Assembly (NCBI RefSeq): GCF_900291465.1
Contig: NZ_LT985808.1
Location: forward strand, 1,605,912-1,669,911
Length of the DNA: 64,000 bases
From: Bacteroides sp. Marseille-P3684
GTDB lineage: Bacteria; Bacteroidota; Bacteroidia; Bacteroidales; Bacteroidaceae
Direction of reading: 5' to 3'
In this document: positions 33,001 to 41,300 of the stretch, one piece after another
How the letters are laid out: each line of letters starts with the position of its first letter
Numbering within the stretch: the stretch's first letter is position 1
The notes under the pieces: generated by a model
Told to the model about the DNA's origin: nothing
The model's database searches: none
Seen by the model: the letters and a program-made list of their open reading frames with translations, nothing else
Position numbers and translations under genes: made by a program

Positions 33001-33085
33001 ACAAGATCCCGAGTTCTTCAACACCGGTGGTGTGGCTTCTCCCGTACCTCGTCAGTTTACGTTGACCGTACGCCTGGGACTTTAA
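30065..33085 (+). CDS. SusC plug and barrel fragment
   Basis: An open frame of 1006 codons beginning directly after the TAG with three GTG codons. It has the TonB plug (SLEGRIAGVSVQNVSG, IRVRGATSIYGSSKPLWVVDGV) and barrel. Without the upstream part it lacks a signal peptide, so it should not reach the outer membrane unless the stop is suppressed. Confidence 0.7.
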   Translation: MVVTGMQKMDKRMFTGATAKVDADKVKLDGMADISRSLEGRIAGVSVQNVSGTFGTAPKIRVRGATSIYGSSKPLWVVDGVIIEDAVDVGADDLSSGDAETLISSAIAGLNADDIESFQILKDGSATSIYGARAMAGVIVVTTKKGRAGHSSINYTGEFTMRMKPSYNEFNIMNSQDQMGVYDEMEKKGWLNAADLHRASDSGVYGYMYKLMNTYDPATGQYALPNTPDAINAYKKAAEMRNTDWFDLLFSNAVSQNHSVSISTGTEKASFYASLSALTDPGWYKQSEVKRYTANLNTTYNISEKLSVGLIANASYRKQKAPGTLSATVDAANGEVTRDFDLNPYSYALNSSRALEPHTFYTANYAPFNILHELDHNNMELNIVDLRFQSELKYKPIRGLELSALAAIKYQTTSQEHNILDDANQAIAYRTGMDDATIRDANDLLYKDPDYPYALPISILPDGGIYQRRDYKMAGWDFRATANWNKAWGADERHLTNLFAGMEVNSLKRSNSMFRGWGMQYSLGELPSYVYQFFKKGIEADDKYYSLNHTMGRAVAAFMNATYSYDGRYTLNGTFRYEGTNRMGSSRSARWLPTWNISAAWNAHEEKFFKDLFEPALSHFTLKASYSLTADRGPASVTNSHAIFLGTTPYRPFASIQEMGLYLDEPENSELTYEKKHELNIGAEMGFLNNRINFAIDWYRRNNYDLIGLINTSGVGGFPYKYANVASMRSHGVEFTLSTVNIRNRAFSWTSDLIFSNSKTKVTELDTRSNLMNFISGTGFTRPGYPVRSLFSIPFVGLDEDGIPQFEVNGEVTSTDISFQQRDNLDFLKYEGPTDPTITGSLGNVFTYKGFKLNVFLTYAFGNVVRLDPRFSATYTDLDAMPREFKNRWELSGEELSTTIPVILDRRQYYENYDLSYAYNAYNYSTERVAKGDFIRLKEISLGYDFPKKWISYLKMQTLSLKLQATNLMLLYADKKLNGQDPEFFNTGGVASPVPRQFTLTVRLGL

Positions 33086-33114
33086 TCTGACTACTCATCT
33101 ATAAACTCACGATT

Positions 33115-34677
33115 ATGAATAAAATACTATATTGGGCTTCATGCCTGGCTGTCTGTACGGCATGCAATGATTTTCTTGATGAGATGCCTGATAACCGTAC
33201 CAATCTCGATTCAGCAAAGAACATCGCCAGTCTGTTGGTGACAGCTTATCCCGACCAGACCAGTTGTCTGATTGGAGAGTTCCTCAGTGACAACATCGAC
33301 GAGAACCGCCATTCGTTTACCTATTGGCATCGACTAGACCAGGAACTTTATTTGTTGCATGACCCTACTGAAGAACGTCAGGACAGTCCTCACGGATTGT
33401 GGCAATCCTGTTATCAGGCTATTGCACAAGCGAACGATGCCTTGAAGGCTATTGAGGAGAAGGGGAACCCCGCTTCTCTGGATGCCTGTCGTGGTGAGGC
33501 GTTGCTTTGCCGTGCCTATAGTGCTTTCACTTTGGCGACAATCTTCTGCGAAGTGTATAATCATGAAACGGCTGAGAAGCAGCTGGGTATTCCTTACCCC
33601 ACAGAACCAGAAACGACGGTTAATCCGACGTATGAGCGTGGAACACTGGCGGAAGTTTACCGGAGAATTGAGGCTGATTTGGAGACTGGTCTTCCTCTGA
33701 TTAGTGACGATGCCTATAAAGTGCCTAAGTATCACTTTAACCGTCGTGCGGCGTATGCATTTGCTGCCCGTTTCTATTTGTACTACATGCAACCGGATCT
33801 CTCGAATCTGAAGAAAACCATTGAGTATGCGACTCGGGTGTTAGGTCCGGAACCTTCTGCGTTGTTGCGGAATTGGCAGGCGCTGGGTGTGTTGACTCCT
33901 AATGGAACTGTGCAATCCGATGCTTATGCCAATGCCAACGAACCGGCAAACTTGTTACTTGTCAGCTCAAGTTCAACCTTGGGAGGCGTAGTGGATGCTG
34001 GTTGGAGTTTTTCACGTCGTTATTCGCACAATAACCTTACGGCTTTAGAAGATTGTGACTCAAAAGGGCTTTGGGGGTCGGCTGTCCGTTTCTATCAGCA
34101 GTCCTTCCAGCCGGGTAGCGGAAGTCCGAAGAAGTCGTTCCGTCGTGTGACACTTTATCGTAAAATGAGTATTGACGGCAGTTCTTATCTCCCGTATGTT
34201 CTTGTTCCACTGTTTACGACTGACGAAACATTAATCACGCGTGCTGAGGCTTATGCTTTGCTCGGGCAATATAATGAGGCTGCTGCCGACATTTCTGCTT
34301 GGCAGAAGAATTTTACGACGAATAAGACTGATATAACCCCTGATGACATAGTGTCGTTCTATAGTCAGATTCCGTACTACGAACCGGGTAAACCGACCGT
34401 GAAGAAACACCTTTCACCTGACTTTATCCAGTTGGACGCCACCAAAGAGGCTTTCATCGACTGCGTATTGCATATTCGCCGTATTCTGACGTTGGGCGAG
34501 GGCGTACGTTGGCAGGACGTCCGTCGGTATGGCATTACTGTTCATCGTCGTTACGTGGAAGATGGCGTATTTGTAGAAGTGACCGATTCGATGCCGAAGG
34601 GTGATTTGCGTCGGGTCGTACAGATACCCCGTTCGGTCATTTCAGCTGGCATGGAACCCAACCCGAGGGCTAAATGA
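33115..34677 (+). CDS. SusD/RagB family surface lipoprotein
   Basis: 520 residues. Lipoprotein signal MNKILYWASCLAVCTAC (Cys17) followed by NDFLDEMPDNRTN, the classic SusD start. The helical TPR-like core is visible: ACRGEALLCRAYSAFTLATIFCEVYNH, TERGTLAEVYRRIEADLETGLPLI and RRAAYAFAARFYLYYMQ. The C-terminal part contains AFIDCVLHIRRILTLGEGVRWQDVRRYGI, the usual family end. It forms the lid of the SusC transporter. The gene starts 29 bp after susC and overlaps the next frame slightly, so the operon is intact downstream of the susC stop; its function would depend on SusC. Confidence 0.93.
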   Translation: MNKILYWASCLAVCTACNDFLDEMPDNRTNLDSAKNIASLLVTAYPDQTSCLIGEFLSDNIDENRHSFTYWHRLDQELYLLHDPTEERQDSPHGLWQSCYQAIAQANDALKAIEEKGNPASLDACRGEALLCRAYSAFTLATIFCEVYNHETAEKQLGIPYPTEPETTVNPTYERGTLAEVYRRIEADLETGLPLISDDAYKVPKYHFNRRAAYAFAARFYLYYMQPDLSNLKKTIEYATRVLGPEPSALLRNWQALGVLTPNGTVQSDAYANANEPANLLLVSSSSTLGGVVDAGWSFSRRYSHNNLTALEDCDSKGLWGSAVRFYQQSFQPGSGSPKKSFRRVTLYRKMSIDGSSYLPYVLVPLFTTDETLITRAEAYALLGQYNEAAADISAWQKNFTTNKTDITPDDIVSFYSQIPYYEPGKPTVKKHLSPDFIQLDATKEAFIDCVLHIRRILTLGEGVRWQDVRRYGITVHRRYVEDGVFVEVTDSMPKGDLRRVVQIPRSVISAGMEPNPRAK

Positions 34678-34706
34678 ATGTTGAATCCCATAAAACAATA
34701 GGAACA

Positions 34707-35678
34707 ATGAAAAAGATATATACTGCACTTCTGTTTTCTGTGGCTTTAGGTTTGGGGCTGAGCAGCTGCAATGAGGACAAAGTGGACTTTGACCACAGTA
34801 TCTTCGAGAACAAAGAGGCACAGGCGAATGCCGAGGCTGCCAAGAATGATTTCGACCGTTGGCTGGATGCCAATTACCTGGCACCCTACAATGTATCGTT
34901 CAAATATCGTTTCGAAGATTTTGAAAGCGACATAACCTATAACTTGGTTCCTGCCGATTTTGACAAGTCGGTAGCTCTTGCCAAAATTGTAAAGCATGTC
35001 TGGATTGATGCATACAATGAGGTAGCCGGACCTGATTTCCTGCGTACATATATTCCCCGGACGATTCATCTGGTAGGTTCTCCGGCATACGATGGGGCAG
35101 GAACAATGGTTTTGGGTACTGCGGAAGGGGGCATGAAAATCACACTTTACAATGTGAATGATCTCTCGCTGGACCATATTGACATCAATATGCTGAATAC
35201 TTATTATTTCAAGACGATGCACCATGAGTTTGCCCATATTCTTCATCAACGGCGGAACTTTGATCAAGCTTTTACCCGTATTACCGAAAACGGATATGTA
35301 GGGAGTAACTGGTATATTTACACCGATCCCGAAACCGGAGAGGTTTATGGACGTAGTGACAAACAGGCTTGGCAGGCTGGTTTTGTTACTCCTTATGCCA
35401 TGAGTGAAGCACATGAAGATTTTGTGGAGAACATTGCAAACTATGTAACCCATACCCAATCTTATTGGGATAATATGCTAGAGCAGGCAGGTGCCGAGGG
35501 TGCAGCCTTGATCCAGCAAAAGTTTACCATTGTTTATAATTACATGAAAGAAACATGGGGAATCGATTTGGATAAGTTGCGTGAAGCTGTTCTCCGTCGT
35601 CAGACTGAAGTGGAAAGACTTGATCTGACTTTGCCAGAAGATGCCTCGAATGAAACTACTAACTCCAATGCCGAATAA
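34707..35678 (+). CDS. Zinc metallopeptidase lipoprotein (Peptidase_Mx1-like)
   Basis: 323 residues. Lipoprotein signal KKIYTALLFSVALGLGLSSC (Cys21) followed by acidic NEDKVDFD, predicting surface display. The zinc motif HEFAH lies in FKTMHHEFAHILHQ near residue 176, in an amphipathic helix; a candidate third ligand is Glu or His in MSEAHEDFVENIANYV. This matches the putative zinc-binding metallopeptidases found next to SusCD pairs in Bacteroides. I used the ATG at 34707, which gives a proper signal; an upstream ATG overlaps the SusD stop. A surface protease beside a SusCD pair suggests that the imported ligand is a peptide or protein. Confidence 0.87.
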   Translation: MKKIYTALLFSVALGLGLSSCNEDKVDFDHSIFENKEAQANAEAAKNDFDRWLDANYLAPYNVSFKYRFEDFESDITYNLVPADFDKSVALAKIVKHVWIDAYNEVAGPDFLRTYIPRTIHLVGSPAYDGAGTMVLGTAEGGMKITLYNVNDLSLDHIDINMLNTYYFKTMHHEFAHILHQRRNFDQAFTRITENGYVGSNWYIYTDPETGEVYGRSDKQAWQAGFVTPYAMSEAHEDFVENIANYVTHTQSYWDNMLEQAGAEGAALIQQKFTIVYNYMKETWGIDLDKLREAVLRRQTEVERLDLTLPEDASNETTNSNAE

Positions 35679-35680
35679 CT

Positions 35681-37117
35681 ATGAAGACGTTTAAAAGATA
35701 TATTATGCTGGGTCTGATGTTTGCGATAGCAGGCATCGGTCTTCAATCATGCCTCTTCGAGGAAGATGACAACTTCGAACAGTCGGCAGCTACTCGTTTG
35801 ACTGAGGATGTAAACAACTACATGGAACTGTTGCAGAGTGCTCCGAATGGGTGGTTGATGGAATATTATATCGGGCCGGATTATGCGCTGGGTGGTATTC
35901 CTGTACTTTGCCGCTTCACCAAGGATAAGGTGGAAATGGCTACTACGCTGCCTTTTGGCGGCTCTGTTCCCGGACAGAAATATTCATCACTTTACACTGT
36001 GAAGAGTGAGAAATCTACCTCGCTCTCGTTTGATACCTATAATCCGATCATTCACTATTTGGCTTCTCCGGGTATTGCGGACGAATACAACCCCAATGCA
36101 ACGTATGGAGGGGATTATGAGTTCGTATTGCGTAGCGGAGACAAGGATAAGATTGTGCTGGAAGGTAAGAAATATGCGAATACCATGGTCCTTACCCGGT
36201 TGGGAGATGATGTGAACTGGGCTGAGTATATCAAGAAAGCCAATGTGGTTTCCGAACAGGCTTTCCGGGATGTTTACAACCTAGTGGTAGATGGCAAGGT
36301 TGTCGGGCAGTTCAAGCGTTTCAATTGGGTTCTTACTTATACTCCAAGTACGGGAGGAGAGTCGGTTGAAATGCCTTTCTTCTATACGGATGAAGGGTTG
36401 AAATTGCGTATTCCAATCCAAGTGGATGGCATGGAGGCCGTCAATTTCCGTTGGAATGTACGTACCATGACTTTTAACTGTTCAGACGCCGGAGCTGAAA
36501 AAGTCAGCATTGTTAGCTCCTTCCCGGAAGATGCACACTTGTATTACGATTTTGAAGGAACATACAAGTTGACAGCTACTAAGCCCTATTTCAATTGGGA
36601 TACCTACGAGACGGAAAGATGGGATGACCCCGTGTCATTGACGGTTCGGATAGAAGCTGACTCTATCAATTACTCTTATAACATGGTTGAAGTAAATCCT
36701 GCTGAAAGCCCTGATGATGCAAATTTCCTGCATAAGCCGATTCCGGTATTTTACGGACAGGAGGACGGGCAGCTTTACATCATGCCGACACCGTTGGCGT
36801 ATGACTATGATTGGGATTATTATCCAATGGCATTGTGTCTGGTTTATCCCGGAACATGGGACGGTGAGTACGTGGAATTTTCTGCTGCAGATATCAGAGC
36901 CGAAGCTTTCCTAAAAGGGAATATTACGAGTGAATCTCCTTTTACCTTGACTTTTAAGGGAATGGCTAAGGTGGTTGATGAATATACCGGAGAAGAGCAT
37001 ATCGTACCCAGCTATGGTTTTGCCTTGATGTCTTATGAGGATGACTCTTATGAATCTACCATGGGACATCGCCGTTGGTTCAATCATGTCAAGTTGGAAC
37101 GCATCGATAAAGAATAA
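35681..37117 (+). CDS. DUF4302 family lipoprotein
   Basis: 478 residues. Lipoprotein signal ending GIGLQSC (Cys25), then LFEEDDNFEQSAATRLTEDVNNYMELLQSAPNGWLMEYYIGPDYALGGIPVLCRF. I recognise this opening as DUF4302, a family found beside SusCD and Mx1-type peptidase genes. The rest is mostly beta-strand. Function unknown; by position it is a surface ligand-binding accessory. It begins 2 bp after the peptidase stop, so translation is coupled. Confidence 0.85.
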   Translation: MKTFKRYIMLGLMFAIAGIGLQSCLFEEDDNFEQSAATRLTEDVNNYMELLQSAPNGWLMEYYIGPDYALGGIPVLCRFTKDKVEMATTLPFGGSVPGQKYSSLYTVKSEKSTSLSFDTYNPIIHYLASPGIADEYNPNATYGGDYEFVLRSGDKDKIVLEGKKYANTMVLTRLGDDVNWAEYIKKANVVSEQAFRDVYNLVVDGKVVGQFKRFNWVLTYTPSTGGESVEMPFFYTDEGLKLRIPIQVDGMEAVNFRWNVRTMTFNCSDAGAEKVSIVSSFPEDAHLYYDFEGTYKLTATKPYFNWDTYETERWDDPVSLTVRIEADSINYSYNMVEVNPAESPDDANFLHKPIPVFYGQEDGQLYIMPTPLAYDYDWDYYPMALCLVYPGTWDGEYVEFSAADIRAEAFLKGNITSESPFTLTFKGMAKVVDEYTGEEHIVPSYGFALMSYEDDSYESTMGHRRWFNHVKLERIDKE

Positions 37118-37146
37118 CAGTGTATGAATAAAAACAATCGAATATT

Positions 37147-38181
37147 ATGATACGAAGACTGATAAATATAACTTTCATGGTGGGTGCGCTTCTGGCAATG
37201 GCTGGATGTAGCGATGAAGGAAAAGAACTTTCCTATACACCCACGGTGACGTTGACGGCCAGTGAGCTGAAGTTTGATGCATTGGGAGGAACCAAGGAGG
37301 TGACTGTAAATGCTGCTACTGCCATCACGGCAAAAGCCGATGTGGACTGGTGTCGTGTCACAGATGTGAAAGGCAATCGCATCACAGTGGCTGTAGACAA
37401 AAATGAAACGATGGAATCACGCAATGCACGGATTCTTATTTCAGACGGTACAGATGAAATTTATGCCGTAGTAATGCAAGATGGATTTCACATGTCTTAT
37501 GACGTGACAGGCATGTCCGTATCTATCTCACGTAAAGGTGGCTCAGTCGAACGTAAGATTGAGAGCATCAGTCCGATTAAAGTGCTTGTACCTGATAGTG
37601 TGAAGAGCTGGCTGACTGTGGACAAGACTGCAACAGGGTATGTCTTTACGGCAAAACCCAATGAAGGCAAACCTCGTGGTACCAATGTATCCTTTGTTTC
37701 GGAATCGGATACGCTCAAATATACAGTCATGCAATATGATATGGAAGAACTAGTTGGGAATGTTGTCATGCGTGTCTCTTTCTATTGGATGAATCAACCG
37801 GTCGGACTGTTTGAACGGACTACCATTACCAAAAATGAGGATGGTACCTGGATATTTGACATGTCATATATTTTAAGGTCCTTCGGACGAGGTGGCGAAC
37901 TGAAAATGCCGGCTACGTATGATGCCAAGAAGGGAGTATTCCGTATACGGGCCGGTCAGGCATTTAGTAAGATCGGTAGTTATTATGCAGTTACAGCCAT
38001 CTTGGATGACTCGGGATATTATACATTTAGTGGAGATGTGAGCATTGATTTGGCACCGACCTTCACGCCTTATGGAGAAGTGGCTCTGTTTATGAAGGAC
38101 AACGGCTCTTCCCAGACGAAGTTGCGTGCATTGGGTGTTCTGTTTTTCACATCACCTACTGAGTGGAACGGAACGACTTAG
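37147..38181 (+). CDS. BACON-domain lipoprotein
   Basis: 344 residues. Lipoprotein signal ending LAMAGC (Cys21) and SDEGKEL. Two BACON-like immunoglobulin repeats follow: TLTASELKFDALGGTKEVTVNAATAITAKADVDWCRV and VSISRKGGSVERKIESISPIKVLVPDSVKSWLTVD. The C-terminal 140 residues are strand-rich and unassigned. BACON domains are thought to bind mucin or carbohydrate or act as spacers holding proteins away from the surface. It is the last gene of the operon and is followed by a terminator. Confidence 0.85.
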   Translation: MIRRLINITFMVGALLAMAGCSDEGKELSYTPTVTLTASELKFDALGGTKEVTVNAATAITAKADVDWCRVTDVKGNRITVAVDKNETMESRNARILISDGTDEIYAVVMQDGFHMSYDVTGMSVSISRKGGSVERKIESISPIKVLVPDSVKSWLTVDKTATGYVFTAKPNEGKPRGTNVSFVSESDTLKYTVMQYDMEELVGNVVMRVSFYWMNQPVGLFERTTITKNEDGTWIFDMSYILRSFGRGGELKMPATYDAKKGVFRIRAGQAFSKIGSYYAVTAILDDSGYYTFSGDVSIDLAPTFTPYGEVALFMKDNGSSQTKLRALGVLFFTSPTEWNGTT

Positions 38182-38288
38182 GAACGCAGATTAAATATGC
38201 AAATCTATGATCTGGAGTTCTATCCGGAAGTCTTTTTCCCAAAGGAAGATTAACTCTCATATAAACTCACATTGACCTAAACCGGAAC

Positions 38289-38331
38289 AAGGGCTGTCTC
38301 AACCAAAATAGAGTTGGGGCGGCCCTTTTTA
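38289..38331 (+). terminator. Terminator of the first SusCD operon
   Basis: GGGCTGTCTCAAC pairs over 13 positions (with G-T pairs) with GTTGGGGCGGCCC and is followed by T5. The remaining 150 bp to the next gene show only a -7 element. Confidence 0.8.
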
Positions 38332-38456
38332 GATTGTCGGCGTTTTCTCCGGTCAATCACGGTTGGAGCTTGTGGAGGGCGGATGAACAGGCTTCCTATT
38401 GTACAAATGGACATGAAAACGGCCGATATTCCATGTGTCGCAGGAAAGGAATCTGC

Positions 38457-38464
38457 TAATTTTG
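38457..38464 (+). promoter_or_regulatory. -7 element for the tandem esterase gene
   Basis: TAATTTTG matches TAnnTTTG, 26 bp before the ATG. The -33 is not clear, which fits an activator-dependent promoter. Confidence 0.5.
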
Positions 38465-38490
38465 TGCATCGATCATAAAATCAGTTTCAG

Positions 38491-40140
38491 ATGAATACAC
38501 AGAAGCTTTTTACCTCGCTTTGCCTGTTGCTGGCGACTTCCGCCGGACAAGAGGTGTATGCCCAACATAAAGTAGCAGCACCGATGGAAGACGTGAACCA
38601 TGTCGTTGACAATACGCTTGACAGCCTGAACCTGGCACGTACCGTTCGTCCGATACCCGGCTCCAGCCGTCGGGGAGACAACCCCGTGTTGTTCCTGATA
38701 GGCAACTCGACGATGCGTACCGGGACGTTGGGCAACGGCAACAACGGACAGTGGGGATGGGGATATTTCGAACACGAATATTTCGACGAGAACAAGATAA
38801 CGGTGGAAAACCATGCCTTGGGCGGTACCAGCAGCCGGACATTCTACAATCGGCTGTGGCCGGATGTGCTGAAAGGCATCCGTCGGGGAGACTGGGTCAT
38901 CATCGAACTGGGGCATAATGATAACGGCCCTTATGACAGTGGACGTGCCCGGGCATCCATCCCCGGTATCGGACGCGACAGCCTCAACGTAACCATCAAG
39001 GAAACCGGTGTGAAGGAAACGGTCTATACGTATGGGGAATACATGCGCCGCTTCATCCGTGATGTGAAACGGCGAGGCGCACACCCCATCCTGATGTCAC
39101 TCACGCCGCGCAATGCCTGGGAGGATGCCGACAGCACCATCATCACCCGTGTCAACCATACGTTCGGCTTGTGGGCAAAGCAGGTTGCCCGGAAAGAGCG
39201 TGTCCCGTTCATTGACCTGAATGAAATCAGCGCCCGTAAGTTTGAGAAGTTCGGCAAAGAGAAGGTCAAGTATATGTTCTACATCGACCGTATCCATACC
39301 AGTGAGTTTGGAGCACGTGTCAATGCCGAGTCGGCCGCTGAGGGAATCCGGGCCTGCAAGGGGTTGGAGCTGGCACGTTATCTGAAGCCGGTGGAGAAGG
39401 ATACCATTACCGGTGCTACCCATCGCAAGGGTTGTCCGGTGCTTTTCACGGTGGGCGACAGTACGGTGAAGAATGCCGATGACGACCCCAACGGCATGTG
39501 GGGGTGGGGAAGTGTCATCCATGAACTGTTTGACACGGACCGCATTTCGGTCGAGAACCATGCCAAGGCAGGCCGCAGTGCCCGCACGTATCTGGACGAA
39601 GGTCGTTGGGACAAAGTGTACAAGGCGCTGCGTCCGGGTGACTTTGTGCTGATACAGTTCGGTCATAACGATGCAGGTCCGATCAATACCGGGAAGGCAC
39701 GTGCCGAGCTGCCGGGAGCAGGTGATGAGAGCAAGGTGTTCAAGATGGAGTCCACTGGAAGGTATCAGGTGGTCTATACCTTCGGCTGGTATCTGCGTAA
39801 GTTCATCATGGATGTGAAGGAGAAAGGGGCTATTCCCATCGTGTTGAGTCACACGCCCCGGAACAAGTGGGACAACGGTGAGATAGAACGGAACACGAAT
39901 TCTTTCGGAAAGTGGACGCGCGAGGCTGCCGAGCGTGCCGGTGCCTATTACATTGACCTGAACAAGTTGTCTGCCGACAAACTCCAGCAGATGGGCTACG
40001 AGAAAGGCTTGCGTCTCGTCGGTGAGTATTTCAATCACGACCATACGCACACCTCCTTGAAGGGGGCACGCATGAACGCAAAGAGCATCGCCGAAGGCTT
40101 ACAGGCTGTAGGGTGTCCGCTGAAGGATTACCTGAAATAG
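38491..40140 (+). CDS. Tandem SGNH/GDSL esterase (rhamnogalacturonan acetylesterase-like)
   Basis: 549 residues: a signal peptide (LFTSLCLLLATSAGQEVYAQ) and two complete CE12-like SGNH domains. Domain 1 (about 65-290) has nucleophile block LIGNSTMR, the conserved Gly-Asn regions (HALGGTSSRTF, IELGHND) and the Asp-His pair in IDRIHTSEFGARVNA. Domain 2 (about 310-545) has VGDSTVK, HAKAGRSARTY, IQFGHND and HDHTHTSLKGARMNA. The two domains are clearly related, so the gene arose by internal duplication. Such enzymes remove acetyl groups from pectic rhamnogalacturonan and similar glycans. It sits beside the fucosidase locus and is convergent with the AraC gene. Confidence 0.9.
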   Translation: MNTQKLFTSLCLLLATSAGQEVYAQHKVAAPMEDVNHVVDNTLDSLNLARTVRPIPGSSRRGDNPVLFLIGNSTMRTGTLGNGNNGQWGWGYFEHEYFDENKITVENHALGGTSSRTFYNRLWPDVLKGIRRGDWVIIELGHNDNGPYDSGRARASIPGIGRDSLNVTIKETGVKETVYTYGEYMRRFIRDVKRRGAHPILMSLTPRNAWEDADSTIITRVNHTFGLWAKQVARKERVPFIDLNEISARKFEKFGKEKVKYMFYIDRIHTSEFGARVNAESAAEGIRACKGLELARYLKPVEKDTITGATHRKGCPVLFTVGDSTVKNADDDPNGMWGWGSVIHELFDTDRISVENHAKAGRSARTYLDEGRWDKVYKALRPGDFVLIQFGHNDAGPINTGKARAELPGAGDESKVFKMESTGRYQVVYTFGWYLRKFIMDVKEKGAIPIVLSHTPRNKWDNGEIERNTNSFGKWTREAAERAGAYYIDLNKLSADKLQQMGYEKGLRLVGEYFNHDHTHTSLKGARMNAKSIAEGLQAVGCPLKDYLK

Positions 40141-40163
40141 TTTCTGGTTGCTGAAGTCTGGGA

Positions 40164-41027
40164 TTAGATTTTGTGATTGGAATGCCGGTATTCCTGTGGG
40201 GTGGTACCGACAAGTTTCTTGAACAGGCGGTTGAAATAAGAGTAGTCCTCAAAGCCCAGATTGAGTGCCACATCTTTTACCTGTGTGTCGCTTGTTACCA
40301 GGGTCAGTTGCGCATGTTCGATTTTTTTCCGGTTGATATATTGCAGAGGGGTTGCCTTTACCTCGTTCCTGAACAGACGTATGAAGTGGTCCTTGGACAG
40401 ACACGCCTGCTCCGCCAGTTCGGTGATGGTCAGATTCCGGTTGATGTGCTTGTGGATGTATGACAATACTTTCACCAGACGTTCGTCTCTGTCCAGTGAT
40501 TTTTCCCTTGCCAATCTCATGAAGCGGGCGAGCAGCTGGTATACGATGCCCCTCGCTTCCACCTTGTCATAGAAGGCCCGTTGTTTGCTTAGCAGCAGAC
40601 TGTGTATGAGTGTTACATCGTTATCATAGGTGGTAGGGTCGGATTCTTGCAGGTTCATGTGGGGATAAATACGGCAGAACCGTTTGATAAGGACCAGGTC
40701 CAGTTCACTTCCGGGTACCTCTATCGGGAAGTCCCATTCGTCCAATATGCTTTTTCCTTCCTGATTCTCTTCATAGATGTGCATGTAGTAGTGACAGAAA
40801 TGAGAGTCACAGATATTGCTGTGCCTGGTAAAGGCAGGTATGAAATACATGTGGTTGGGCTTGAGTGTATGGATACCGGACGGTAACTTGATTTGTGCAG
40901 TTCCTTCCACGACATAATACAGACGGCTGAAAGGACTGACCACATCTTTCCAGTTCCAGTCAGCGTCGTGGACAGCTAATCCGGCATTTAGGACATACGG
41001 GTGCAGTTGGTCGATTGAGAGGCTCAT
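40164..41027 (-). CDS. AraC family transcriptional regulator
   Basis: 287 residues. An N-terminal cupin-like sensor (residues about 20-150, YYVVEGTAQIKLPSGIHTLKPNHMYFIPAFTRHSNIC) and a C-terminal pair of helix-turn-helix motifs (about 190-285): LTITELAEQACLSKDHFIRLFRNEVKATPLQYINRKKIEHAQ and VKDVALNLGFEDYSYFNRLFKKLVGTTPQEYR. Such proteins bind sugars through the cupin part and activate adjacent operons. It is divergent from the fucosidase gene across a 273-bp gap holding two 21-bp-spaced direct repeats, the likely binding site. Confidence 0.93.
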   Translation of the reverse strand: MSLSIDQLHPYVLNAGLAVHDADWNWKDVVSPFSRLYYVVEGTAQIKLPSGIHTLKPNHMYFIPAFTRHSNICDSHFCHYYMHIYEENQEGKSILDEWDFPIEVPGSELDLVLIKRFCRIYPHMNLQESDPTTYDNDVTLIHSLLLSKQRAFYDKVEARGIVYQLLARFMRLAREKSLDRDERLVKVLSYIHKHINRNLTITELAEQACLSKDHFIRLFRNEVKATPLQYINRKKIEHAQLTLVTSDTQVKDVALNLGFEDYSYFNRLFKKLVGTTPQEYRHSNHKI

Positions 41028-41195
41028 ATTAAGAAACGGAATTCAGGTTAAAGCGCCCGAAGTTATACAGGATCTGTCAGGTCTCAAAATATTGGAGCCG
41101 GAAATAACAGTGACAGGCATAGAATACAGGGCGATATCGAAATCTTTCTATGAATACGACTGTCATAGAGTCGCTAATTAACAATTAAGTCGATA

Positions 41196-41226
41196 ATATC
41201 CTATCAGAACACGCTTATATCCTATC
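41196..41226 (+). promoter_or_regulatory. Two direct repeats, likely operator of the fucosidase operon
   Basis: ATATCCTATC occurs at 41196-41205 and 41217-41226, a 21-bp offset (two helical turns) in the gap between the divergent AraC gene and the fucosidase. AraC-family dimers bind such direct repeats. A weak -7-like TACTTTTA lies at 41246-41253. Confidence 0.6.
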
Positions 41227-41300
41227 GTCCTTGTGAGTTTGATTATACTTTTACAAAACAATTCAATGACCTGAAATCAGTCATAAAATAATACCTTATC

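Larger units (their letters stand above)
29759..33085 (+). pseudogene. SusC/RagA TonB-dependent transporter interrupted by a TAG stop
   Basis: The frame from 29759 to 33085 encodes a complete SusC-family transporter of about 1108 residues, except for a TAG at 30062-30064. The first part has a signal peptide, the carboxypeptidase-D-like domain (VTGTVISGEDGQPIIGASVVVEGTKTG) and runs up to MLID. After the stop the same frame continues with VVVTGMQ, the usual start of the plug domain, where most members read DEVVVTG. One base change from GAG to TAG explains it. The plug (about 30090-30510) and 22-strand barrel look intact to the last strand (FTLTVRLGL). Either this allele is inactive, or the stop is read through, or it is a sequencing error. 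SusC works with SusD to import ligands using TonB energy. Confidence 0.85.
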
